Assembly: GCF_014932895.1 (NCBI RefSeq)
Contig: NZ_JACYOF010000001.1
Span: 434,001 to 498,000, forward strand
Direction: 5' to 3'
DNA from: Bacillus thuringiensis
Lineage (GTDB): Bacteria > Bacillota > Bacilli > Bacillales > Bacillaceae_G
DNA: 64,000 bases
The notes below the pieces were generated by a model. That model ran no database searches and was not told where the DNA came from. It worked only from the letters and a program-made list of their open reading frames with translations. Positions 20,184 to 28,900 of the stretch are shown here, one piece after another. The translations under genes and the position numbers were made by a program. Numbering within the stretch: position 1 is the stretch's first letter; each line of letters opens with the position of its first letter.

Positions 20184-21518
20184 TTATCGTTTATCCGCTT
20201 TATGATTTATCGTTGTCTTATTATGCTCTGTTTTCACCCATGTATGTTGTTGCTTCCATTTAATTAGACCAACAATTTGAGCATAAACAAACGTATATGC
20301 GTAATAAAAGATAGAAAAACTCATTTGGATAAGTTTATACTTTCTATTTGTATCTACCTTAACTGCATAATACATACAAACAACAAATTGATACACAAAT
20401 AATATTAAAGAAAGAATACTCGCGCCTAAAATCAGCGCAACTAAGCGTTTCCCTATATCAGGGATATCTTGATATGATTGCGTTGCAATAACATATCCTC
20501 CAGCAATTAAAATACCTATCAAGGTTATTGTCATTTGAACTGCACGTGTCATACCAAATAGATAAAACAACTGGTCAATAATTCTTATTTTCCCTTTTTC
20601 AGTAAACAGTTTTTTTACCATAGGTTTAAAATTTGTAAATGCAACATACCAATGCCCTTGTGACCAACGCGTACGTTGTTTAATACTAATTTTAAAGTTA
20701 TCTGGCTTTTCATCGTATACTCGAACAAAGTGATTCCATAATACTCTTCCATTATCTTTAACAATTTCCATCTCTAATTCTAAATCCTCTGTTAACGAAT
20801 CAAAACGGAAACCACCATGTTTCATTAAGTACTCCATTTTAACAATGAACCCTGTTCCACCAATAGCATTCGGTAATCCAAGACGATATTTTGCCAGCTG
20901 GAAGAAACGATTTGTTAAGTAATAGCTCATAGCATAACCAAGCGATAAATTAGTTGCTGAGTTTTTCGAATCTAAATAAATTTGAATCGCTTCTGGCTTA
21001 TCTTTAGCAATGTACTGTGAATTTAACTCTTGTAAAACATTCGAATCGACATGATTATCAGCATCTAAAATCATTAAACAGTCATATTTTTCAGTCAGTT
21101 TATCGAATCCTAAATGACGTAACGCATATTGCAAACCTGCTGGTTTCCCTACGCCTTCACGAGGAAATAGCTGTTCACTTGTATTAACATATTTCATTCC
21201 CTTTTCTTCACAAATAGCACCTGTTCTATCAGTACTATTATCATTTACAACATAGATATCATATAGATCATCTCGGTATTGAATTTTTCTCAAATTATCG
21301 ATAGTTGAACCAATTACTTTCTCTTCATTATGTGCTGCAACTAATATTAAAAACCTTGTCTTATCTTCAATTATTTCATAATCACGTTTTGCTTTACCAA
21401 ACCCAAAAAAGGAGATAATTACATAGTATACTGTATTAATATTAACATATACTGTAATGACGAAAAACAACGCTAAAAATATGGTAGCTACTTTTCCAGT
21501 CAAAAATTCCATGTCCAT
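20184..21518 (-). CDS. GT2 family processive-type glycosyltransferase
   Basis: 444-aa membrane glycosyltransferase. One N-terminal membrane segment (10-38), cytoplasmic GT-A domain with VAAHNEE, D152-A-D154 metal motif, TED at 243-245 (catalytic base) and QRTRW at 281-285, then about four C-terminal segments. This architecture matches beta-glycan synthases such as N-acetylglucosaminyltransferases. Substrate and product are unknown. In this strain it lies two genes from the integration site. Confidence 0.85.
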   Translation of the reverse strand: MDMEFLTGKVATIFLALFFVITVYVNINTVYYVIISFFGFGKAKRDYEIIEDKTRFLILVAAHNEEKVIGSTIDNLRKIQYRDDLYDIYVVNDNSTDRTGAICEEKGMKYVNTSEQLFPREGVGKPAGLQYALRHLGFDKLTEKYDCLMILDADNHVDSNVLQELNSQYIAKDKPEAIQIYLDSKNSATNLSLGYAMSYYLTNRFFQLAKYRLGLPNAIGGTGFIVKMEYLMKHGGFRFDSLTEDLELEMEIVKDNGRVLWNHFVRVYDEKPDNFKISIKQRTRWSQGHWYVAFTNFKPMVKKLFTEKGKIRIIDQLFYLFGMTRAVQMTITLIGILIAGGYVIATQSYQDIPDIGKRLVALILGASILSLILFVYQFVVCMYYAVKVDTNRKYKLIQMSFSIFYYAYTFVYAQIVGLIKWKQQHTWVKTEHNKTTINHKADKR

Positions 21519-21647
21519 CCTCCTAAAATCCTTTCAATATACAACATTATAGACTCTTAAATAAGAATTATCTAGTTTATTTCGAACTTTCTTAAATAAC
21601 GATAAAGGTTAGTATTCTAAATAATCATACAATAAAACAAAAATTTT

Positions 21648-21682
21648 AGTCAGCGTTTTTTATCTATCTCCCGCTGACTATT
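21648..21682 (-). terminator. Terminator downstream of the WsfD-like gene
   Basis: AGTCAGCG pairs with CGCTGACT across a 17-nt loop, then AAAATTTTT on the minus strand. It separates the membrane protein gene from the GT2 gene. Confidence 0.7.
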
Positions 21683-21745
21683 ATCCACTATTAATTAAAC
21701 CTTTATTGTAATCTATTTTTCTGTAAAAAAGAGCCTCTTAATATT

Positions 21746-23173
21746 CTATTTTTTCATTGTTAATCTACCTTTTGCTAACCACCAAATCCCACTTACTAAC
21801 ATTACATCTAAGCAAACTGTAAATAAAAATAAATGTTTAGCGAAATCCCCTTCTCCACTTCCAACAAATGGGACCACATAAGAAACCATACCAATTATAG
21901 CTACCGCAGTAAATATGTCAGGAATAAGCCGCTCACTATGCGTCTTAGCTCTTCTGTATTCTAGCAAAATTCCTAGTCCATATAAAATGTATAAAAGAAC
22001 AATCCATATAAATCCATTTGGATGATATTTCTCTTTCACATGGCTCCATAAAGAAAATGTCTCTACTTGAGTAGCGGGAACTGGATTATTTTTTTTCTCA
22101 TAATTACCAAGAAAAGCAACTCCATCAACGGACGGACGGATGATCCAAGCATATTCAGCCGTTGCCTCTAGTTTACTCCAAAATCTTTGCGGATGCGTTA
22201 AATAAAACTTAGCAATATCAGGGAATTTTATTTTACTATATAATTCTTTATGTAACCTTGGGTCTTCCTGTGGTATCGCTGCATTAGACCAAAAATGAGT
22301 TCCTGCATTTACAGCAAGTTCTGGATCTACTCCAAGATCACGTAAATCTTGTTCTGGATTTGGAGAATCTTTAAGAACTCCATAAAATACGGTTTGGTAT
22401 ATATTAATTTTATCGATCCAGGCAGGTGAACTTTTATAACAAATAAAAGATAAAATTAAAAGTAATGCCGTCATTGATACAATTACACTTCTCCATACTT
22501 TATCCTTGCGTATAAACCATAGTCTAATAGTAAGTAATGCAGCTATAAATCCTGCTGGTGTATACTGCGTTTTAGAACAAGCAAGCATTATTGCCGATAT
22601 ATAAAACAAAATAACTAACCAAACAGACGAATGTTTCTGACGCGCAAGTTGAATTCCTAATGCAATTGTTAAAAATAGAAACACATACGTTACAGCTTCA
22701 CCATACATAGAATTAAAATATACTAAGTATCCAATATCTGCAAAAACAACGATTGTTAGCGTTACAAGAAAACCATTCACGATTTTATTATTCGTTTTAT
22801 TCAGTTTGATAATTAGATATAGTGCTAGAAGAAAAATTATAATATATTCGACCGCTAGAACTCGTATATCAAACCAAGGTCCTGGTAATAATTTTCCAAT
22901 CCATAAAGCTGGCACCATGAGAATTAACTGTGAAGAAACATAATCACCTTCAGCTGGATTCACATAAGCATATAAATGATGGATAAATGAAAAATATCTA
23001 TCTACCCTCGCTTCATTTGGATCTGGATAAGCTAATCCAAGTTGAACCATAATCCGTTCAAAATCGCCATTATCAGCAAGACCAACAATCGGCTTAATAA
23101 ATAATAAACCAATCATTATTATCGCTGACACAATAACTGAAACAAATTCCCATTTCAACCATTTTTTACGCAT
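21746..23173 (-). CDS. Polytopic membrane protein, WsfD-like glycan hexose transferase
   Basis: 475-aa protein with about ten to eleven membrane segments and a large external loop (residues 240-380) containing SPNPEQDLRDLGVDPEL. The N-terminal GLADNGDFERIM, with acidic residues after the first segment, is typical of GT-C-like enzymes that use lipid-linked sugars. It resembles proteins annotated as WsfD glycan hexose transferase; that name is from memory. Next to a GT2 enzyme, so both may act on the same surface glycan. Confidence 0.65.
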   Translation of the reverse strand: MRKKWLKWEFVSVIVSAIIMIGLLFIKPIVGLADNGDFERIMVQLGLAYPDPNEARVDRYFSFIHHLYAYVNPAEGDYVSSQLILMVPALWIGKLLPGPWFDIRVLAVEYIIIFLLALYLIIKLNKTNNKIVNGFLVTLTIVVFADIGYLVYFNSMYGEAVTYVFLFLTIALGIQLARQKHSSVWLVILFYISAIMLACSKTQYTPAGFIAALLTIRLWFIRKDKVWRSVIVSMTALLLILSFICYKSSPAWIDKINIYQTVFYGVLKDSPNPEQDLRDLGVDPELAVNAGTHFWSNAAIPQEDPRLHKELYSKIKFPDIAKFYLTHPQRFWSKLEATAEYAWIIRPSVDGVAFLGNYEKKNNPVPATQVETFSLWSHVKEKYHPNGFIWIVLLYILYGLGILLEYRRAKTHSERLIPDIFTAVAIIGMVSYVVPFVGSGEGDFAKHLFLFTVCLDVMLVSGIWWLAKGRLTMKK

Positions 23174-23465
23174 TCCCTGTCTCCTTTATATGCATGCCAT
23201 TACGTCATCATTTTTTTGCCAGACAAACATGCAACTAACATTATCCTTCTAGCTCCTTTTAACTGAAAATTATAAACTCTTTTGTCGTATTTTCACAATA
23301 ATCTGGAGATACTAAAGGTCAACATATTCATAGTAAACATACCTCTCTAATCACCAGAGCATTCACAATATGAAAACTAACAAAATTTTACATCATCCAC
23401 CTTAAACTGTCAATTCTGCATCTAGAAAATCAGAATAGCAATTTACTCGCTCCAATTCTATACAT
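23174..23465. other. Gene-free AT-rich stretch
   Basis: About 290 bp upstream of the WsfD-like gene. It should hold that gene's promoter; I see no convincing ORF, hairpin or repeat. Confidence 0.5.
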
Positions 23466-23498
23466 TAAAACCCCATCTTATTAAAAGATAGGGTTCTA
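23466..23498 (-). terminator. Terminator after the truncated membrane gene
   Basis: AACCCCATCTT pairs with AAGATAGGGTT over a 5-nt loop, with a TTTTAA tail on the minus strand. It survives although the gene it served is only a fragment. Confidence 0.82.
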
Positions 23499-23507
23499 AC
23501 AACTAAT

Positions 23508-23790
23508 TTAAGCTATTTTTTTATTATTGAAAATCGTAAACAATTTATACAATCCTAAAGAAGCTGGAATATTCATAAATACAAACGCCTCATAAGTGTA
23601 ATGGGGTGCCGTTTCCCATAGTAACAAGAAAGTAAGTACTCCTATTGTACTAACCATTGAGATCCGTATAACCTCTGATTCAGCTTCATCTTTCTGCTTA
23701 TAAAGAATAACAGCAGCTAAAACAGCTAGATAAATAAATAACTTAAAAATATACGAATATATATTAACAACTTTATAGTTCGTTTCTTTA
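23508..23790 (-). pseudogene. C-terminal fragment of a polytopic glycosyltransferase-like membrane protein
   Basis: The frame encodes about 90 residues with two or three membrane segments ending in LLLWETAPHYTYEAF...LGLYKLF. This looks like the C-terminus of a GT39/PMT-like membrane glycosyltransferase, where an LWE-x(3)-RY type motif is usual. No start or N-terminal domain is present. The upstream part of the open frame (to 23837) is an out-of-frame reading of a different gene fragment. Confidence 0.65.
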
Positions 23791-23910
23791 TAGTTCGATA
23801 TGTTTTTCTTCGTCTGTCCAGTCCATTTCGTCACCAATAACTAGATACACTATTTGTTCGTCCTTATTATATCCCATAAAGTCAACCTGTTTTAACTCTT
23901 GCAATGACAT
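23788..23910 (-). pseudogene. N-terminal fragment of a DUF6572-like protein
   Basis: ATG at 23910 follows GGAGG with good spacing and reads MSLQELKQVDFMGYNKDEQ... to ...DWTDEEKHIEL, then a stop. The start and the DEMDWTDEEKHIEL segment resemble DUF6572-family proteins, which continue for another 40 or more residues. The rest is missing because the sequence passes directly into the membrane-protein fragment. Confidence 0.6.
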
Positions 23911-23996
23911 AAATACACCTCCAATAAGAGAGTTAGTAGGTTACGCATTTCACTTATACAACAAGGAAAGGCAATTAATAATTACACAGTCGAATT

Positions 23997-24034
23997 TCAA
24001 AAAAAAAATTGTATAGCCCCTGTTCCGGCTATAC
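23997..24034 (-). terminator. Terminator with perfect 8-bp stem
   Basis: GTATAGCC (24011-24018) pairs with GGCTATAC (24027-24034); an A8-plus run at 23998-24008 gives a U-run on the minus strand. It lies downstream of the integrase remnant. Confidence 0.8.
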
Positions 24035-24138
24035 TATATGGCTTATCCCCCTGGGTGGCCTACCTTCGATAAATGTTTTAATTACCTCTCATAATGAAAT
24101 GCTGCACATAGCATATATATGGCCCTACTATCCGTCCT

Positions 24139-24661
24139 CTACCTTGTGTCTATAACGTAATGTAGCAAACGAGTAACAATCCAATTACGATAACCATGAA
24201 ATGTGGTAACATCAAAAACTCTTAATACACGTATGATTTCGTCTTCCATCAACAAAGGTTTTTGCTTACGCTTCGGTTTAATGTTTTGAATGCTTTCGAC
24301 AGGATTTATTTTAATTTCTCGTTCTACTTGAAATAAAAAATTAAAAAACACTTTGATATTACGTAAATCGTTAGCAATCGTTGTATCGCTTAGTGGCTTT
24401 TTGTAATCCGTCCGGTTATGCGGGCGATTAATATCATTAGCTATTGTTGTAGAAGCCACGGTGTACTTTCCACGTTCCTTTAAATACTTAATATACTGCC
24501 GAATGTGTACGGCCTTTACCTTTCCCGCTTCCTCCACTTGATACGTCTCTCTCCTGTACAATAAAAATAAATTTAGAGTCTGGTCATAGCTTTTTAATCG
24601 ATAAGTTTTTACTTGAACAATACAACATAAAATTATCTAGCTGTAATTCAAATTCAGTCAA
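24139..24661 (-). pseudogene. Decayed tyrosine integrase of an earlier element at the same site
   Basis: Reads TTG at 24661 (LTEFELQLDNFMLYCSSKNLS) and then breaks in frame near 24590; the continuing frame (VKAVHIRQYIKYLKERGKY...) parallels the intact integrase at 38589-39563 closely through TTFHGYRNWIVTRL. It then diverges and ends, so the whole catalytic domain with the RHRY residues is gone. Similarity covers the core-binding domain only. It lies directly beside the inner spo0A-tail repeat, in the place an integrase would have. Confidence 0.85.
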
Positions 24662-24665
24662 AACA

Positions 24666-24725
24666 AAAAACACCGCCTCTCATTAGTTTGATTTACAAAC
24701 CAATAAAAGACGGTGTTTATTAAAA
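24666..24725 (-). terminator. Nested hairpin between inner att repeat and integrase remnant
   Basis: An outer AAACACCG/CGGTGTTT stem encloses ATTAGTTTG-ATTTA-CAAACCAAT. The same outer stem occurs at the matching place beside the intact integrase (about 39565-39622). T-run on the minus strand. Confidence 0.8.
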
Positions 24726-24738
24726 TGCATTAACATTA

Positions 24739-24768
24739 TTTGTTGGTACGAAAAGAAGTTTGTTGGTA
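24739..24768. repeat. Paired direct repeats, candidate integrase arm sites (older element)
   Basis: TTTGTTGGTA occurs at 24739 and again at 24759, exactly 20 bp apart, between the hairpin and the att repeat. Confidence 0.5.
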
Positions 24769-24798
24769 ACCTTACATTACCGCTAAACAACCAAAAAC

Positions 24799-24906
24799 AC
24801 TGTTATATCAGCGTTTACGAAGCTTTATGTTCAAGTCTCAGCTTATCCGCAACCATTGCGATGAACTCGGAATTCGTAGGTTTTGCTTTTGACATTGATA
24901 CTGTAT
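24799..24906. repeat. Inner attachment-site repeat (spo0A 3'-end duplicate)
   Basis: 108 bp identical base for base to 39700-39807. It holds the last 30 codons of spo0A (…[14 protein letters not shown] to LRLEHKAS), the stop codon and 15-16 bp beyond. It marks the distal end of the integrated element. The true crossover lies somewhere inside the shared block. Confidence 0.95.
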
Positions 24907-25248
24907 CGAATGCTGACGCTATAACGTTTTTAATCGCGTTATCTTTTCCGTTCTTTCGGTAGTTTATAGGCTTATCCTCACCAAGTTTATCGGTAAGTTG
25001 TATCTACCATATTACTTCCATAATATCGAAAACCTGCCGCAATAGCAAGCGTAAATCCCACGATTCTATAATTACTTTTATATATACTCGTATTCTATCG
25101 ATTCCCTATCGTTAATTCTGACGCATTTAACTGACACCTATACCCACGAAATAAAAGATAATCGCCTTAAAATGCAAATCTCGGCGTACCTTCCCGAACT
25201 TATAGCCGAAAAAAAGACGTAGATACAAAACCCACGCCCCTCTCGTAA
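24907..25248. other. Gene-poor distal end of the element with decayed frames
   Basis: On the minus strand two overlapping frames give protein-like fragments (GFTLAIAAGFRYYGSNM then, one frame over, [17 protein letters not shown]). The second continues into the spo0A tail of the repeat without a stop. No start codon or SD is found, so this looks like a frameshifted gene remnant. Confidence 0.45.
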
Positions 25249-25788
25249 CTACTGCGCCTTATATTTCTCAAAGAACTCACGAAGCGCAATCTCTATAATA
25301 TCATCACGATTGATTCGAAGCACATCTTCGAAGGTACCTAATTGCGAACATGTCCCCTTGTTGAGATTCACCGTCCTGCTAACCTTTTCTTGCGCGCCAA
25401 TTTCTCCAATACGCATATACAACGAATGAATCGGATTAGTATCCTTCTGCGCCGAAATCTTTTCCTTTTGTTGCATGATCGTATTAACGACATTTTGAGT
25501 CGTATCCCACCCGTTAATTATCTCCCGTAGCACATTCACTTCATTTTCCGTCAAGGCTTCGTTCGTAGTTTCCGATCGCGCATTATCAGTATCTCCTATA
25601 AAGTCTCTGATATCCGCTTCCAAAGGTGGCTCGCCCTTAGATGTATAGTGCCAACCTACGCTACGATTATATTGGTAACCAACCGCTTTCATGGCTTTGG
25701 ATAACTTCTTTTGACTTATTCCAATTTCTTTTGCTACTATTGATATTCTATTTTCTTTCAACATCTCTAATAACTCTTTTATATTCAT
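25249..25788 (-). CDS. HTH-type DNA-binding protein of the element
   Basis: 179 aa. Residues 1-50 form a plausible helix-turn-helix (RISIVAKEIGISQKKLSKAMKAVGY followed by the GWHYTSKG wing-like piece). The middle is acidic and the C-terminus (FEDVLRINRDDIIEIALREFFEKY) looks like a dimerisation helix. Similar N-termini are common in Bacillus plasmids and phages. A 17-bp palindrome fills its own promoter spacer, so autoregulation is likely. Exact family not recognised. Confidence 0.65.
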   Translation of the reverse strand: MNIKELLEMLKENRISIVAKEIGISQKKLSKAMKAVGYQYNRSVGWHYTSKGEPPLEADIRDFIGDTDNARSETTNEALTENEVNVLREIINGWDTTQNVVNTIMQQKEKISAQKDTNPIHSLYMRIGEIGAQEKVSRTVNLNKGTCSQLGTFEDVLRINRDDIIEIALREFFEKYKAQ

Positions 25789-25819
25789 AGTTGCTTCTCC
25801 CTTCTATGCCTCTCTTTCT

Positions 25820-25848
25820 ATTATAATGTTTCGCAAATTGCGAAATAA
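25820..25848 (-). promoter_or_regulatory. Promoter with palindromic operator of the HTH gene
   Basis: TATAAT at 25825-25820 (minus). TTTCGCAAATTGCGAAA at 25829-25845 is a perfect 17-bp palindrome that occupies the -35/-10 spacer, a classic repressor site. Confidence 0.75.
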
Positions 25849-25869
25849 ATATAAATGCATATTTACATA

Positions 25870-25905
25870 TAAAAAAAGAAAGGCGAGAATCCTCCCGCCA
25901 ATCTT
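25870..25905 (-). terminator. Terminator after the tape-measure gene
   Basis: GGCGGGAG/CTCGCC hairpin followed by TTTCTTTTTTT on the minus strand, immediately after the stop codon. Confidence 0.8.
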
Positions 25906-25910
25906 CGTTA

Positions 25911-28900
25911 CTATATACCGCGTGCGCGATCTTTCGTACGCTCCATTGTCTTTAACTCTTTCGCAATCCTTTCGATGTCTTGATCGTCGCGTACGTTCAT
26001 TTCTGCGATATGGAAATGATTTGTTATCGACTTACCACCAGATCCGCCGCCTTCGTTGATTTTCGATAGTTGCGCAGCAGTAGCAGAATTGAACGTTCGA
26101 ACCATGTTGAATAGGTTCATTTGTTGCGCTTGCGTTAAAACCATTTCATTATCAAGCAATCGAACATCGACTTCGTTAAACTTCGCCTGGTTTGGTTGTC
26201 GCTGGCTTTTCGGTGATCCGCCGTTATGGTACTTCGGCCTAATTGCGATACTTCCCAGCGTTCCGCCGTTATGACGCTTGTCGCCGCCTCCGAAGGCGTT
26301 CGTCACTGTCCGCGTAACTGATTCCACAATGTTAACGAATACGCTTTTTGTTTCTGATTGACGTGCCTCTCGTTTAACCTTGTCGAGTTCTGCTTTCGCT
26401 TGAGATGCGTCCATTTGTAACGGCTTTGTTACTTGTTGTTTGCCTTTTTGATCTGTCTTATCGATTTCGGAATTCGCATGACTATTATCGCCATTTAGCT
26501 TTTTGGTGTTTTCCTTTTTCGCTTTGCTGTCAGTTTTATCGATTTCAGAATTCGCATGACTGTTGTCGCCCTTCGTCTTCTTCGTGTTTTCCTTCTGCGC
26601 TTTCTTATCGGTTTTATCGATTTCCCCGTTAACATGCGAGTTATCACCTTTTGTTTTCTTCGTATTTTCTTTCTTTGCTTTTGCGTCTGTCTTATCGATT
26701 TCAGCGTTTACATGACTGTTATCACCGTTTGTCTTCTTTGTCGCAGGTTTTTCGGACTTTTCGTGAAGTTCGTCCGCCTTTTTCTTCTCTTCGTCTAGAT
26801 TCGTCTTTACTTTCTTATCGGCAGGTTTTTCGAGACCGTCGTTCATATCCTCGATAACTTCTAATGTATCTTCCAAACCTTGCTTATACATGTCTTGATT
26901 AGATTTAGCGTTGTTTATTGCGTCTTTCGCTTCGTTTAACTTATCAACGTTTTTCGAAGCTGCGTCTAATGTCTTTTGTTGCTCGTCAGTTAATCCGCCA
27001 GCCGCATCTTTTTGGGCTTCGAGTTCTTTTACGACGTTCTGTTCCGCATTTAACTTCTCTTGAATCGCCGATACTGCATCTTTTGTCGCTGCGGTTACAC
27101 CTACCGATGCTAGTTGTTCTTGCACGATTAGATCCGTAGTTCTTTCGCTCATTTGTAACTTTTGTTGCGCAGAATTCAAATGGCCACGTAATTCTGTACC
27201 TGCTGCCTTGTTTGCGGCCAATTCAGCGTTAGCATTCATTAACGTATTTCGGCGGTTGTCTAATAGTTTCGCTGTATTCTCGATCCCTTTTTCGTCTCCG
27301 CGATTGATGGCGTCTTGGTGTTGTTTACGCATACTATCGTAGCGAGATTGTGCTTCGGCTTGTGCCTTTTCTAGATTCCCACGCTCTTTTAACGACTCTT
27401 GATAGTTCTTCGATGCCTCGACCATATCTTCGAGATCCTTTTTCTGATTAATCATAAGTTGCGTTTGTTGTAACTCTAGTTCGATACGTTGCATTTCCTT
27501 ATATGATTCAGATAGTTTTCGTGCCTCGTCCGCAGTCTTAACGATTGCATTTCCTTTGCTATCGAACGCCGTCGCCGTAGCAGGTGCTTTTGCGATAATC
27601 TCGGAATTGACCGATAAATATTCGTTCATTTCCTCTTTAGTGACGCCCGCTTTTTGACCTAACTGCTCGTACTCTTCGATCATTTTTTGTTTACTGTCGC
27701 CCTCTTCGGCTTTTGCAATCTCGTTTTGTAAGTCCTTATATCTTAGTAACTCATCGGTACTTAGTTTTATTTTACCTTTTAACTCATCATATCTATTAGC
27801 GAGATTATTCATCGTTTCTGCTTGCTCACCAATTGATCTGTAAGCGTCAAGCGATACTTCTTTGTATTCACGCGTAGAACCAGATGCTTTCATTAATACC
27901 GTTGTTAATGCCCCAACTGCCAGCGAAACACCAGCTATCCACGCCGTAGCAGGATTCGTTAACAACGTAGTGCCTAGCAATTTAACTGCTCCAATAACCT
28001 TCGACATGTTATTAGCAACTAACATCGCGCCTGATGCGAAGGCTGCTGCCGCTAGTCCCCCCGCTAAAAATGCAGGATCTAACTTCGCTAGTTCACCGAT
28101 TAATACTGCCGCTCCTTGTGCTACCGAAGTGAACGCAGGTAGCAACGCTTGTCCCAGGTTAATTGCTAAACCTTCGGCCGCTGATGTAACTTGATTCCAC
28201 GCCCCCAGCAACGTATTTTGCATTGTTTCCGCTACTCGTTCCGCAGTTCCGCCAGATTCTTCTAATGTTTTTTTATAGTTCTCTAATGCTGGTTGTCCCT
28301 GCGCTAGTAATGCCAGGAAACCTGCTGACGCTTCCGTTCCGACTAACTGTGCCGCAGTTACGGTTTTTTGTGCGTCTGTCATTCCGTCCATTTTCGAACT
28401 AATATGTCCGATCAATTCTGGTAACGGCTTGAATTGTCCATTCGTATCAACGACCGAAATCCCCAGCGCCTCGAATGCATCCTTCGTTTGTCCCGTCGGA
28501 TTCGCTAGCGATAATAGTGCCGCACGTAATGACGTACCCGCCTGTGATCCTTGAATACCTGCGTCAGACATTTTCGCGATCGCCGTTGCTGCGTCGGTAA
28601 TATCCCAACCCAACGCGTTTGCTACTGGCGCAACATATTTCATCGCCATTCCCAGTTGATTCATGTCTGTATTCGCAGTCGTGAATGTTTTCGCTAATAC
28701 GTCCGTTGCGAATCCCGTGTCCTTCGCCGATAGTCCGAACCCTGTCATGATATTCGATGCGATATCGGCTGCGGTTCCTAAATCTAACGCACCAGCTGCC
28801 GCCAGGTTTAAAACAGACGGAATTGCGTCGATACTATCTTGCGCCTGGAATCCTGCTAACGACAGGAAGGCCAAACCGTCCGCAGCTTGTGACGCGCTGA

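Noticed and set aside
26434-26745. CRISPR array from regular 78-bp spacing
   Set aside because: Units are contiguous, in frame, and encode a protein repeat; there are no unique spacers.
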